From: Anabaena sp. FACHB-1237
GTDB lineage: Bacteria > Cyanobacteriota > Cyanobacteriia > Cyanobacteriales > Nostocaceae
DNA: 64,000 bases
Assembly (NCBI RefSeq): GCF_014696225.1
Contig: NZ_JACJPV010000018.1
Location: 1-64,000 of the forward strand
Direction of reading: 5' to 3'
Part shown: in pieces, positions 10,885-21,143 of the stretch
Position numbering within the stretch: position 1 is the stretch's first letter
Layout: each line of letters begins with the position of its first letter
Position numbers and translations under genes: made by a program
Notes under the pieces: generated by a model
Database searches by the model: none
Told to the model about the DNA's origin: nothing
What the model saw: only the letters and a program-made list of their open reading frames with translations

Positions 10885-12270
10885 ATGCCAGCAAATTCCT
10901 GGCCTGAAAAGGATTCTGATCAGGAAAATTCTCATCCTCTAAACACCGTGTTATCTGATCAATCAGATAATGAATTAGAGAATAAGAAAGTTCCTATATT
11001 TTTAAACGCTTCCCGTTTTCAGGGACGTAGAATCAAGGCTGCTCTAGTATTAACTATAGTGTGGATTATTACTATAGCTTTACATTTAATTTCTTGGGGT
11101 TCGATGTTAATTTTGACATTAACAGGTTTTCTAGGTATTCATGCTTTTAGGATTATTTTTGCTAAACATCGCAAATATCCACAGGTAATGGAGGGAAATT
11201 TACCGTTGGTTTCTGTGTTAGTGGCTGCTAAAAATGAGGAAGCGGTAATTAATAGATTAGTAAATAATCTTTGTAGTTTAGAATATGCTGGTAATTATGA
11301 GGTTTGGATTATAGATGATAATAGTACTGATCATACACCTAATTTATTAAAATCTTTACAAGAAGAGTATCCACAGTTAAATGTATTCCATCGTGATGCA
11401 CAAGCTAGTGGAGGAAAGTCAGGGGCACTAAATCAGGTATTATCTTTGACGAAGGGTGATATTATTGCTGTGTTTGATGCAGATGCTCAAGTGAGTCGAG
11501 ATTTATTAACAAAGGTAGTACCTTTATTTCAAAGGGAAAAGGTGGGAGCGGTACAATTAAGAAAAGCGATCGCTAATGCGTCTGAAAACTTTTGGACTAA
11601 GGGACAAATGGCGGAAATGGCCTTAGATATGTGGTTTCAAGAACAGCGTACTACTATTGGTGGTGTTGGTGAGTTACGGGGAAATGGTCAATTTGTGCGT
11701 CGTGAGGCGTTAGATAGTTGTGGTGGTTGGAATGAGGAGACTATTACGGATGATTTAGATTTAACGATTCGTTTACATTTAGATAAATGGGATATTGAAT
11801 GTGTGTTCTATCCTCCGGTGCAAGAGGAAGGGGTAACAAGTGCTTTAGCACTTTGGCATCAGCGTAATCGCTGGGCTGAGGGTGGATATCAGCGTTATTT
11901 AGACTATGGGGATCTCATTTTCAAGAATGCTATGGGAGGGGGTAAAACTTTAGATTTGCTGATTTTTGTGTTGATTATGTATATTCTACCGACGGCATCT
12001 ATTCCAGATATCCTGATGGCGATAATTGGCCATCGTTCACCTATGTTAGCACCAATAACGGGTTTATCATTAACTATGTCAGTGGTGGGGATGTTTGCGG
12101 GTTTACAAAGGACTTGTTTGGAAAAATCTAATTATTTAGTATTGTTGTTGCAAACCGTCCGTGGTAGTATATATATGTTACATTGGTTGGTGGTGATGAG
12201 TAGTACCACTGCGAGAATGTCAATTAGACCTAAGCGGTTGAAGTGGGTAAAGACGGTACATAGAGGATGA
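10885..12270 (+). CDS. Family 2 glycosyltransferase, membrane-bound
   Basis: A 461-residue protein with a polar N-terminus, transmembrane segments at about residues 50-95, a GT-A catalytic domain (about 105-330) and C-terminal transmembrane helices. Processive GT2 motifs are present in order: DDNSTDH, the DxD-type DADA, the acceptor-site TDDLDL and a QRNRW (Q/RxxRW) motif. The layout resembles cellulose and hyaluronan synthases and other polysaccharide synthases that polymerise at the plasma membrane from NDP-sugars. The product is unknown. No other exopolysaccharide genes lie nearby. Confidence 0.88.
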   Translation: MPANSWPEKDSDQENSHPLNTVLSDQSDNELENKKVPIFLNASRFQGRRIKAALVLTIVWIITIALHLISWGSMLILTLTGFLGIHAFRIIFAKHRKYPQVMEGNLPLVSVLVAAKNEEAVINRLVNNLCSLEYAGNYEVWIIDDNSTDHTPNLLKSLQEEYPQLNVFHRDAQASGGKSGALNQVLSLTKGDIIAVFDADAQVSRDLLTKVVPLFQREKVGAVQLRKAIANASENFWTKGQMAEMALDMWFQEQRTTIGGVGELRGNGQFVRREALDSCGGWNEETITDDLDLTIRLHLDKWDIECVFYPPVQEEGVTSALALWHQRNRWAEGGYQRYLDYGDLIFKNAMGGGKTLDLLIFVLIMYILPTASIPDILMAIIGHRSPMLAPITGLSLTMSVVGMFAGLQRTCLEKSNYLVLLLQTVRGSIYMLHWLVVMSSTTARMSIRPKRLKWVKTVHRG

Positions 12271-12455
12271 TATTAGTGGAATTTAGTAGTTGTAGGTTAG
12301 GTCCGATAAAGAGTTTGTTGATATCTGAATTAACCTACAACTGATGTAAGTGAGCGATCGCTTGTATACTATCTAACCTTGGTTAATAGTTCTGGGATAA
12401 TTGCCTGGAGATAATCAATAGAATATGATCCTGATACTATTTATATATTTATATC

Positions 12456-12758
12456 TCAATCAATCAAATCGCCTAATTTATAATCTGGGTTGTGAGTAAT
12501 AGAGATAACATATTTATCCAACTTAGGGTCAAATAAGCCTATAGCACCGTACAAATGTGCTAATTTATGTGCTATGACAAAGGCTACAGGAATAGATGTA
12601 GGTCCATTAATCTTCAATAATTCTCCGTGTAGTTGACCTGCTTGATAGAGTTCTTCTAAACGTGCTGCGGCATCCTTGACAATTTGATCATTTTGTGCTG
12701 GTTCACCAAACTTAACTCTTAAAATTCCGTCTTGCAAATCAATGTTATAACTACTCAT
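12456..12758 (-). CDS. csx3: Csx3-family CRISPR-associated protein (ring-nuclease family)
   Basis: A 100-residue protein matching the Csx3/Crn3 family along its length. Conserved elements are INGPTSIPVA, H64 and H68 in AHKLAH, D77 in FDPKL, H89 in SITH and the terminal GD at 96-97. Characterised Csx3 proteins from type III CRISPR systems degrade the second messenger cyclic tetra-adenylate (cA4) and so switch off the immune response. Here it stands alone: there is no cas gene, CRISPR array or fused AAA domain in the window. It lies between a glycosyltransferase and a dihydroorotase-like gene. The cellular role is therefore open. Confidence 0.85.
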   Translation of the reverse strand: MSSYNIDLQDGILRVKFGEPAQNDQIVKDAAARLEELYQAGQLHGELLKINGPTSIPVAFVIAHKLAHLYGAIGLFDPKLDKYVISITHNPDYKLGDLID

Positions 12759-12921
12759 GGTGGAAAGGTAAATTGATTATCAAACTAACAATTCCTATTA
12801 TGACGCGAGGTAGAAAATGCCTATTTTATAATTTTTTTGATCATCCAAACTTAATCAAAACTAGCAAATTTGCTGATCAGTAAGTAAAATAAACAACGGT
12901 AAAACCGCAGTAAAAGTTATT

Positions 12922-14184
12922 ATGGCCAGAGAATTATTAAAACAAGTAAGATTATTAGATCCCATTACTCATCAAGATCGGATAGTAGATATACTAATTA
13001 TTGATGGTTATATCCAAAACATAGCTCCAGAAATTACAGATATTGATATTCATGCTAGAATTTATGAGTGTAAGGATCTGGTTATTGGACCGGGACTAGT
13101 TGATTTATATAGTCATTGCGGAGAGCCGGGTTTTGAGGAACGAGAAACTTTAGCCTGTTTTTTACAAAGTGCGGTCATGGGTGGATTTACTAGAGTTAAC
13201 GTATTACCAGATACTTTACCTGTAATTGATCATCCAGGGTTAGTGGCACAATTGCAACAAAAGAGATTGCAACATTACCCATGTTCTAATCTGGGCTTTT
13301 GGGGTGCGATGACACTAGACTTAGCTGGTAAACAGTTAACTGAGTTTAAGGACTTAGTGAATGCGGGGGTGGTAGGTTTTACGGATAGTGAACCTTGGAC
13401 AAATCTAAATTTGGTTAAGAGAGTGTTAGAATATCTACAACCTTTGAAAAAACCTATAGCATTTTGGCCATGCGATCGCTCACTAGCTGGAAACGGTATT
13501 ATACGTGAAGGTACGGATGCGTTACGTATAGGATTACCCTCTATTCCTGCAAGTGCAGAAACCACAGCTTTAGCTGCTTTATTAGAAATAGTAGGAGAAG
13601 TAGGGACTGCTGTTCATATCATGCGAGTTTCCACTGCGCGGAGTGTGGACTTAATTGCTACAGCTAAGGCTAAAGGTTTGCCAGTCACAGCGAGTACCAC
13701 GTGGATGCACTTATTACTGGATACGAAATGTATTAAGAGTTATGACACATCCTTGCATTTGCAGCCACCGTTGGGGAATAATCAAGATATGTTATGTTTG
13801 CGAGATGGTGTGAGGAATGGGGTAATAGATGCGATCGCTATAGATCATGCAGCTTATACCTATGAAGAGAAAATGCAGGCATTTGCGGAAGCGCCACCAG
13901 GGGCGATAGGGTTACAAATAGCATTACCTTTATTATGGCATCACCTGGTTAGTACAGGGGAATTTACAGCTTTAGAATTATGGGGTAGTTTAAGCAGTAA
14001 ACCAGCGGCTTGTCTCCAACAAAGTATCAACCCTATTAAAATAGGAGAGAAGGCAGAATTAACACTATTTAACCCCGAAAAACCTTGGATAGTTAACCGA
14101 AAAAACCTTGGTGCTTTGAATGATAATACTCCTTGGTTAAACCAAGAAATTAGGGGTACTGTGATTCGTAGTTGGTTTATGTAA
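12922..14184 (+). CDS. Dihydroorotase-like protein with degraded metal site
   Basis: A 420-residue amidohydrolase-superfamily protein clearly homologous to dihydroorotase (PyrC), the third enzyme of pyrimidine synthesis. Several metal ligands are altered. The canonical HxH after GLVDL is Y63-S-H65, the substrate arginine of the xREPG motif is glycine (GEPG), and DHAPH reads DHAAY. The family's PHHL segment is replaced by TTWMHLL. The FTDSE segment with its Asp is kept. Similar catalytically doubtful paralogues are often annotated as dihydroorotase in cyanobacteria. It may be a non-catalytic partner or have another activity. Confidence 0.8.
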   Translation: MARELLKQVRLLDPITHQDRIVDILIIDGYIQNIAPEITDIDIHARIYECKDLVIGPGLVDLYSHCGEPGFEERETLACFLQSAVMGGFTRVNVLPDTLPVIDHPGLVAQLQQKRLQHYPCSNLGFWGAMTLDLAGKQLTEFKDLVNAGVVGFTDSEPWTNLNLVKRVLEYLQPLKKPIAFWPCDRSLAGNGIIREGTDALRIGLPSIPASAETTALAALLEIVGEVGTAVHIMRVSTARSVDLIATAKAKGLPVTASTTWMHLLLDTKCIKSYDTSLHLQPPLGNNQDMLCLRDGVRNGVIDAIAIDHAAYTYEEKMQAFAEAPPGAIGLQIALPLLWHHLVSTGEFTALELWGSLSSKPAACLQQSINPIKIGEKAELTLFNPEKPWIVNRKNLGALNDNTPWLNQEIRGTVIRSWFM

Positions 14185-14599
14185 AACCTTTTGTTCAGTA
14201 AGCATATTTATAGCTTGCTGAATAAGTGCTTTGGTTTAGGTATAGTTTTGAATGTTAATAGCTATTGATGAAACGCTATTATTTGACATACTCACACCAA
14301 AATCAGAAGATGCATTAATATCACTATTATTGAACGTAACTATTAATCAAGACACAACTCAAAAATATTCAAACTTTATTTATTGTATCATTAAAATTAC
14401 GTATTTTTGACCGTATCTTAAAAAATAGTTAAGATTTCCGTAGATAAGAACCATAGCACTTTTAAATATGAACAAAAAGATCCCCGAATTATCTAATAAG
14501 TCGAGGATCTGACTCTTGTAATGCAATGTATCTCTAAGCAAAAAAAAGCGGGCAATATGCCCGCATTACTCTGATATTTACAAGCCTAACTGCTGAATG
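14185..14599. other. Intergenic region with two minus-strand hairpins
   Basis: The first half, downstream of the dihydroorotase-like gene, holds nothing recognisable. At 14473-14513 the minus strand forms a ten-pair stem (AGATCCTCGA with TCGGGGATCT) followed by TTTTTG, a second terminator-like structure beyond the main rnj terminator at 14540-14564. Confidence 0.5.
14540..14564 (-). terminator. Rho-independent terminator of rnj
   Basis: On the minus strand a perfect six-pair stem GCGGGC/GCCCGC with a five-base loop is followed by seven T. It starts 35 bp after the RNase J stop codon. Confidence 0.92.
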
Positions 14600-16381
14600 C
14601 TAAGAAGCTACTTGTGCTGTAGAACGAGTTCTTCTTCTTCTACCATCTGCTACTTTGACAGAACTTGCTGAAGCAGAGCCTTCTTCGGGAACTTGCATTA
14701 ACAAGGTTACAGATGGTTGACATTGTAATTCTTTTCTGAGCGATCGCGCCACTTCCATTTCTAAAGTCTCTTGCAAACCGCCCCAATCAATATCATTCGC
14801 GCCATTACCTCTTGCAAATTCGCCCCAACGTACCCCTAATATTTCCTCAATACGCTGTTGTACCCATTTCTGTAACAGCGATCGCTGAATGCTAGTTACT
14901 ACACCTCGCAGATGTATTTCTGGTTTAGCCATGAGTTTACCATTCCAGTCAATAGCGGTAGCAATGGTAACAATTCCCTCCGAAGCCATGCTTTGTCTTT
15001 CTTGCAGGACTTTAGAACTAACCATACCAGAACTAGAAGTATCTACCAACTCAATTCCTGATGGTACTTTACCTGCTACCTGGATAGCATCTTCTGTTAA
15101 TTCTATGACATCACCATTCTGGATAATGATCATATTCTCTTTAGGAATACCCATACTTTGTGCTGTTTCCGAATGTTTAACTAACATCCGATGTTCGCCA
15201 TGAAATGGTACAAAGAACTTAGGACGAGTCAAAGCTATCATAAGTTTTTGATCTTCTTGACAGCCATGGCCAGAAACGTGAACGCCTTTCTCCCGGCCAT
15301 AAACCACTTTTGCTCCTTGCATCATTAACTTATCAATGGTATTAACCACTGCTATAGTATTACCGGGAATAGGGTTCGCTGAAAAGATAACAGTATCGCC
15401 TTCTCGAATTTTAATGTGGGGATGCTCTTTATTAGCTATGCGTGTCATAGCTGCCATTGACTCACCTTGAGAACCCGTAGTTAAAATTAGCACATTCTCA
15501 TCAGGCATTCCGCGAACTGTGTGTAGAGGTTGAAACAAACTATCCTCACACTTAATATAACCCAGGTTACGAGAGTGAGCAATTAGATTCAACATAGAAC
15601 GACCGATTATCGTCACCACGCGATTATGCTTTTTAGCTAGTTCCAACACCATACTAATACGATGCACACTAGACGCAAAAGTAGTAACAAATAATCTTCC
15701 CGTTGCTTGGGAAAATACCCGATCTAAGTTAGGATATACTGACCGTTCCGAAGGTGTAAAACCAGGGACTTCTGCGTTAGTGGAATCACTTAAAAGACAA
15801 AGTACACCTTTTTCACCATGTTCTGCTAACCGTTGTAAATCAAACTTTTCCCCATCTACGGGGGTATGATCAAATTTAAAATCTCCCGTGTGAATTACCA
15901 CTCCTAATGGCGTATGAATAGCTACCGTAAAACTATCAGCGATGGAGTGAGTATTTCTGATATATTCCACAAAGAAAGACTTACCAATTCTGACCACATC
16001 ACGGGGTAATACTGATCTTAATTCCGTGCGATCGCGTACTCCTGCTTCTTCTAGTTTCCCCTCTAACATAGCCATAGCCAGTCTCGGTCCATAAATTACC
16101 GGGATATCAAACTGTTTGAGGTGAAAAGCGATACCACCAATATGATCTTCATGACCATGAGTGACTATCATACCTTTAATCTTATGCTTATTTTCCCTGA
16201 GATAAGTAGTATCAGGCAATACAATATTTACACCGTGCATAGCTTCGGTAGGAAAAGCTAACCCAGCATCCAACAGCACGATTTCATTATCATACTCGAA
16301 GACACAGGTATTTTTTCCTATTTCGTGTAACCCTCCCAAAGGGATAATTTTCAGTGGGTTTTTAGCGTCGTTGTTAGTCAT
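14600..16381 (-). CDS. rnj: Ribonuclease J
   Basis: A 593-residue metallo-beta-lactamase/beta-CASP ribonuclease that combines endonuclease and 5'-to-3' exonuclease activity in RNA maturation and decay. The zinc ligands are in THGHEDH (H75, H77, D79, H80), and further motifs include HTGDFKFD and the SGHGCQEDQK beta-CASP segment. The C-terminal domain is present, ending in a short basic tail (GRRRRTR). It is the last of three genes asd, dapA and rnj on the minus strand, though a 444-bp gap before it suggests its own promoter. Confidence 0.95.
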   Translation of the reverse strand: MTNNDAKNPLKIIPLGGLHEIGKNTCVFEYDNEIVLLDAGLAFPTEAMHGVNIVLPDTTYLRENKHKIKGMIVTHGHEDHIGGIAFHLKQFDIPVIYGPRLAMAMLEGKLEEAGVRDRTELRSVLPRDVVRIGKSFFVEYIRNTHSIADSFTVAIHTPLGVVIHTGDFKFDHTPVDGEKFDLQRLAEHGEKGVLCLLSDSTNAEVPGFTPSERSVYPNLDRVFSQATGRLFVTTFASSVHRISMVLELAKKHNRVVTIIGRSMLNLIAHSRNLGYIKCEDSLFQPLHTVRGMPDENVLILTTGSQGESMAAMTRIANKEHPHIKIREGDTVIFSANPIPGNTIAVVNTIDKLMMQGAKVVYGREKGVHVSGHGCQEDQKLMIALTRPKFFVPFHGEHRMLVKHSETAQSMGIPKENMIIIQNGDVIELTEDAIQVAGKVPSGIELVDTSSSGMVSSKVLQERQSMASEGIVTIATAIDWNGKLMAKPEIHLRGVVTSIQRSLLQKWVQQRIEEILGVRWGEFARGNGANDIDWGGLQETLEMEVARSLRKELQCQPSVTLLMQVPEEGSASASSVKVADGRRRRTRSTAQVAS

Positions 16382-16825
16382 TTTCTCCTAGATATGGTTG
16401 TTAGTTGTTAATCAATGGATAGTTGAGTTTTTGTATAAAATACAACACCAGATTTCTTGTTAAATTCAGGGTTTATGCAGTCCGTAGCGATTTCCTGTTC
16501 TGTGCTACTGTGGGGACTAGATACTGAATTAATTTTTATATTGTTGTTCATTTGTAGCATACGTCTTGAAATTTTGTAAAACCTTGTGAAAGTTTGTGTA
16601 ATTTCGCTTTATGTTATAATTTTCACAGCTATAGCACATTTTAGACAATTGCTACAAATTGGCAGCTAGTCAATGATGGCGCAAATAAAGCAAACATTGA
16701 AAACATTGAAAAGTTCCAATTTATAAGGCATTTGTGCTTTTAATATTGAACGTTTATTTTCGCCTTGTTTGATTAAGTAGGTTGTATTAGAGCAAGTAAT
16801 GATAACTTATAATATCTAACACATC
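16382..16825. other. Upstream region of rnj
   Basis: This 444-bp non-coding stretch lies between dapA and rnj and should contain the rnj promoter. It includes a short direct repeat GAAAACATT near 16697 and a plus-strand TATAAT-like box near 16613-16619. No RNA gene or repeat family is recognised. Confidence 0.4.
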
Positions 16826-17743
16826 TTACTGAGTGCTATCACTGATTAACTGTAATTTCTCCATTACAGTTATTAACTGTTGGGATAAATTCCCATCTGC
16901 TGTACACAAGGGAGGACGAACCGAACCAACATTCCAACCTTGAATTTTCAGACATTCCTTAATGGGAATGGGGTTTGTGGTTAAAAACAAGGCTTTAAAC
17001 AGGGGGAATAATTGCAAATGGATTTCAGTAGCTAACTCTGTTTTGCCTATCTTAAAGGATTGTATCATTTGTTGGATTTGATTACCAACCAGATGGGAGG
17101 CAACACTAACGACTCCTTTTGCGCCGATGGACAATAATGGTAGAGTTAAAGAATCATCTCCAGCGTAAATCTGAAATTCTGGTGATGTCAAGCGCCGAAT
17201 GTCACTAGCTTGGTCTAAGCTACCGCTTGCTTCTTTAATAGCGATAATATTATCAATTGTTGCTAACCGAGCGACGGTTTCGGAACTTAGATTTTGTCCT
17301 GTGCGCCCGGGGATATTATATAACAACATTGGTAAATCTGGACAGGCATGAGCGATCGCGCGAAAATGTTGATATAATCCCTCTTGAGGTGGTTTGTTGT
17401 AGTAGGGTACAACTTGTAATGAGCCATGCACTCCTATTTTAGCGGCTTTTTCGGTGGCTGCGATCGCTTCTTTAGTAGAATTTGAGCCACAACCAGCGAT
17501 TATTTTTGCTTTATTTCCTACGGTTTGTAATAGTTCTACAAATAACTGGTATTCTTCATCCCAGGTTAATGTTGGTGATTCTCCTGTTGTACCACAGATC
17601 ACCAAGCTATCACTACCATTATTAATGAGATGGTCGGCTAATTTTGCAGCCACATCATAATTAACTTTACCATCTGAGGTAAATGGCGTGATCATTGCTG
17701 TAATAACGTTACCAAATTCTCCCACCCTTTTTGTACTCCTCAT
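16826..17743 (-). CDS. dapA: 4-hydroxy-tetrahydrodipicolinate synthase
   Basis: A 305-residue class I aldolase of the NAL family that condenses aspartate semialdehyde with pyruvate, the committed step of lysine and diaminopimelate synthesis. The Schiff-base lysine is in IAIKEAS (about residue 168) and the catalytic tyrosine in [15 protein letters not shown] near residue 50 binds pyruvate. It follows asd, which makes its substrate, by 68 bp on the same strand, so the two are very likely one transcript. Confidence 0.97.
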   Translation of the reverse strand: MRSTKRVGEFGNVITAMITPFTSDGKVNYDVAAKLADHLINNGSDSLVICGTTGESPTLTWDEEYQLFVELLQTVGNKAKIIAGCGSNSTKEAIAATEKAAKIGVHGSLQVVPYYNKPPQEGLYQHFRAIAHACPDLPMLLYNIPGRTGQNLSSETVARLATIDNIIAIKEASGSLDQASDIRRLTSPEFQIYAGDDSLTLPLLSIGAKGVVSVASHLVGNQIQQMIQSFKIGKTELATEIHLQLFPLFKALFLTTNPIPIKECLKIQGWNVGSVRPPLCTADGNLSQQLITVMEKLQLISDSTQ

Positions 17744-17811
17744 TTATCTTTTTGTAATTAGCTTTGAGCTTAAAATCAAAAAACTAAAAAAGCTCACTAC
17801 TGACAGCTACC

Positions 17812-18828
17812 TTAAAACCAGTTTTTTTCTATTAACAATTCCGCAATTTGTACTGCGTTTAAAGCTGCACCTTTACGAATTTGATCACCACATAACCATA
17901 AATCTAAACCACATTTATGAGAGATATCTTGTCTAATTCTTCCTACTAATACCTCATCTTTTCCGCTTGCGTCCATAGGCATGGGAAAGTAATTTTTTGT
18001 CCAATCTTCAACTAATTTTACTCCTGGTGCTTTACTTAATATATCTCTTGCTTGATCTGGATCAAAAGGGTTAGCAAATTCTAGATTTATGGCTTCTGAA
18101 TGAGCGCGAAGTACGGGTACTCTCACACAAGTAGCTGTAATTCTAATATCTTGATTATCGAATATTTTCCGAGTTTCATTGACCATTTTCATTTCTTCTT
18201 CGCAATAACCCCAGTCTGTCAATGGGGAGTTATGAGGAAATAAATTAAAGGCTAATGGATAAGGTAATACTTCTGCTACTGGTTCTTCTCCTGCTAGTAT
18301 AGCTGCACTTTGTACCTTCACTTCTGCCATTGCTTTTGCTCCAGCACCACTAGCTGACTGATAGGTTGCTGCGACAATTCTTTTCACTGGTTGTACTTGA
18401 TGTAATGGCCATACTGCTAAAGACATTAAAATGGTTGTACAGTTGGGATTAGCGATAATCCCTTGATGTTTACTTGCTGCTTGGGGGTTGACTTCTGGTA
18501 CTACTAACGGTACTTCTGCATTCATGCGAAACGCGCTAGAGTTATCAATCATTACAGCACCTTGTGATACTGCTACATTTGCCCATTTTTTGGATATACT
18601 GCCACCAGCACTGGCCAGGACTATATCAGTATTTGCTAAACAGCGATCGCTGACAACCTGTATGGGAATATCTTCCCCCTTAAACTTGAGCATTTTTCCT
18701 GCGCTGCGTTCAGAAGCTAATAATTTTAACTCAGCTAGGGGAAAATTTCTAGTTTCCAGTAATTCTAATAACTCCGTTCCTACAGCACCTGTAGATCCCA
18801 AAATAGCTACACTATAAGACTTAGACAA
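17812..18828 (-). CDS. asd: Aspartate-semialdehyde dehydrogenase
   Basis: A 338-residue NADP-dependent enzyme that reduces aspartyl phosphate to aspartate semialdehyde, the branch point to lysine, threonine and methionine. The N-terminal Rossmann motif GSTGAVG is at residues 11-17. The catalytic cysteine lies in NPNCTT (about residue 133) and the conserved QSASGAGAKA segment follows. Length is normal. It heads the asd-dapA(-rnj) cluster on the minus strand. Confidence 0.97.
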   Translation of the reverse strand: MSKSYSVAILGSTGAVGTELLELLETRNFPLAELKLLASERSAGKMLKFKGEDIPIQVVSDRCLANTDIVLASAGGSISKKWANVAVSQGAVMIDNSSAFRMNAEVPLVVPEVNPQAASKHQGIIANPNCTTILMSLAVWPLHQVQPVKRIVAATYQSASGAGAKAMAEVKVQSAAILAGEEPVAEVLPYPLAFNLFPHNSPLTDWGYCEEEMKMVNETRKIFDNQDIRITATCVRVPVLRAHSEAINLEFANPFDPDQARDILSKAPGVKLVEDWTKNYFPMPMDASGKDEVLVGRIRQDISHKCGLDLWLCGDQIRKGAALNAVQIAELLIEKNWF

Positions 18829-19775
18829 CTTTTCACACTCCTTATTTTCAGTAAATTGCAGTAATTAATAATTTTTTGATGATATATTTATGACATATTT
18901 CTGACATAGATTATTAAAATTTAGTTTCTTGTTTAGTTTCTTGTGATTTCCTTAATTTTCCATCATTTTTACCATACAGAATTTATACGTTTTTCAGTGA
19001 TTATACTGAAAAATTGTATAAATGCTAGAAATTATAGTCTTAACTTATAATCTTAGAATTTCTCCTTACTGGGGAACTTACGTCAATTTTCAGTTATTTG
19101 TGAGTTAAGTAGTTATTTATATTACACTTAACTCTTGCATAACTTAGTTATTGACAAAGAGAATATTTCACAATATTTGGTGATTACAAAGTTATAAAGA
19201 AGATAATGCACCATTATACAGCAAAGTCAGAAAAAAGTAAACAAAGAATTTCATGGGTTTGTTCTGGTCAATAAGACTTTTTGGATATACTGCATGAAAA
19301 TTCTTGTTAATTTTGGGGCTTTGGTGGAGGTTAATTGAGAGTTTTAATGCATAACACTAATGTTACTATGTTGTAGACCTAATTGATTTTCATAGACAAA
19401 CTTTACTATTAATGGTAATCTGTATTTCTGAATCAAGGGATATTTTCCAAAGTGTCCCATATCTAAAATGATTGTGATGGTGTAAAGTTGTGCTGAGGTG
19501 GTAATGTAAGCAAATCACATCAGTGATAAATCGGCTCATCCTATTCAGATATGGGTCATGATTGAGAGAATAGACAGATGCAGAAACAGTCCTTAAAGCA
19601 TTTGCTGAGAGGATCACGGTTGTATAGTTCAGCCATGAAGGTAAATCTTCTTAAGTCAGTTAGATTGGATATTTATCCATATAATTAGCAACTATAATGA
19701 TATTGCCACAAATATTGTGAATTTACAACTTCTATGTGGAGAGAATATCATAAGATGAGCATAAGGAGCAAATAA
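18829..19775. other. Long intergenic region between asd and tig
   Basis: This 947-bp stretch separates two divergent operons and is the longest gene-free interval in the window. An AT-rich imperfect stem-loop at 18983-19022 pairs TTATACG-TTTTTCAGT with ACTGAAAAA-TTGTATAA. ATGACATATTTCTGACATA near 18890 contains a doubled TGACATA/TTCTGACATA element. The small frames here lack codon bias and look spurious. An unrecognised small RNA is possible. Confidence 0.4.
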
Positions 19776-21143
19776 ATGAAAGTAACCCAGGAAAAACTTC
19801 CCGCCAGTCAAATTGGACTGGAAATAGAAATTACACCAGAAATTACCAAACAAAAGTATGAGCAAGTTATTAAAAACTTGGCGAAAACAGTCAATGTTCC
19901 TGGGTTTCGTAAAGGTAAAGCCCCCAGAAATATCTTATTACAACAAGTAGGTAGCATTCGTATTAAAGCAACCGCATTACAAGAACTAATTGAAGAAGGT
20001 GTTAAAAAAGCTGTTGAACAAGAGTCTATAGCGGCTATTGGGGAACCTGAGTTAAAATCATCATTTGATGACTTGATTAATCAGTATGTACCTGGAGAGA
20101 GTTTAACTTTTGCGGCTGTAATAGATGTAGAACCACAGGTAACTTTAAATAAGTATACTGAATTACAGATTAAAGCTGAAGAAGTGAAATTTAATCCTGA
20201 GAAGGTAGACAATGTTCTCAAGCAGGAACAATTAAGACTAGCTGATTTAGTACCAGTAGAAGGACGTGCGGCACAGTTGGATGATGTAGCCGTGATAGAT
20301 TTTAAAGGTGTGATAGCGAAAGGTGAAGGGGATGATCCCAATACAGAACCAACTCCTATTGAGGGAGGATCTGGAGAAGACTTTCAGGTAGAGTTACAAG
20401 AAGATAAGTTTATTCCTGGGTTTATTAGTGGGATAGTGGGAATGAACCCAGGCGAAACTAAGGAAGTATCAGCGCAGTTTCCTGAAGGTTATAGCAATGA
20501 AGACTTATCTGGAAAACCAGCACTGTTTACTATTACACTAAAAGAGATCAAAGCGAAAGAACCTCCAGAATTAGATGACGATTTTGCTCAGGAAGTTAGT
20601 GATTTCGATACTTTGGAAGAATTACGGGCATCGTTAAACGAACGTTATCAAAAGGAAGCGGATGATCAAACTTTAGAGAATAAACAGGAAGCGTTGTTAA
20701 AAGAGTTGATTAATCATGTAGAGATTGATCTACCTAAGACTTTGATTGAGCAAGAAGTGGATGCGATGTTGCAGCAAACAGCTATGAAACTAGCACAACA
20801 AGGGCTAGATGTAAGAAAGCTGTTTACACAAGAAATCATTCCACAGTTGCGAGATAAATCTCGTCCTGAAGCGGTGGAAAGACTGAAACGTTCTTTAGCA
20901 TTGCGAGAAATTGGTAAAAAAGAAGCGATCGCAGTAGAAGAGGCAGAAATTAAAGCTAGAGTGAAAGAATTGATAGAACAGTATTCAGAAGAAAAACTGG
21001 ATGTCAATAGATTAAGTGCGTTAGTGGAAGAAGAACTACTGACAAAGAAAATTATTGACTGGTTACTAGAACATTCAACAGTAGAATTAGTAGCAGAAGG
21101 TTCTTTGACACAGAAGGAAGCGGAAGCGGAAACTGAGGAATAG
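19776..21143 (+). CDS. tig: Trigger factor
   Basis: A 455-residue ribosome-associated chaperone and peptidyl-prolyl isomerase. The N-terminal ribosome-binding domain carries the signature VPGFRKGKAPRN (about residues 41-52) that docks on protein L23. The FKBP-type domain follows (about 165-255), then the helical C-terminal chaperone arms. The tail is acidic and Glu-rich. It is the first gene of the tig-clpP-clpX cluster, an arrangement shared by many bacteria that links folding to proteolysis. An AAGGAG site lies upstream of the ATG. Confidence 0.97.
   Translation: MKVTQEKLPASQIGLEIEITPEITKQKYEQVIKNLAKTVNVPGFRKGKAPRNILLQQVGSIRIKATALQELIEEGVKKAVEQESIAAIGEPELKSSFDDLINQYVPGESLTFAAVIDVEPQVTLNKYTELQIKAEEVKFNPEKVDNVLKQEQLRLADLVPVEGRAAQLDDVAVIDFKGVIAKGEGDDPNTEPTPIEGGSGEDFQVELQEDKFIPGFISGIVGMNPGETKEVSAQFPEGYSNEDLSGKPALFTITLKEIKAKEPPELDDDFAQEVSDFDTLEELRASLNERYQKEADDQTLENKQEALLKELINHVEIDLPKTLIEQEVDAMLQQTAMKLAQQGLDVRKLFTQEIIPQLRDKSRPEAVERLKRSLALREIGKKEAIAVEEAEIKARVKELIEQYSEEKLDVNRLSALVEEELLTKKIIDWLLEHSTVELVAEGSLTQKEAEAETEE

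Noticed and set aside
19390-19617. Possible 75-residue minus-strand gene in the asd-tig gap
   Set aside because: No codon bias, no ribosome binding site and no recognisable motif; probably chance.
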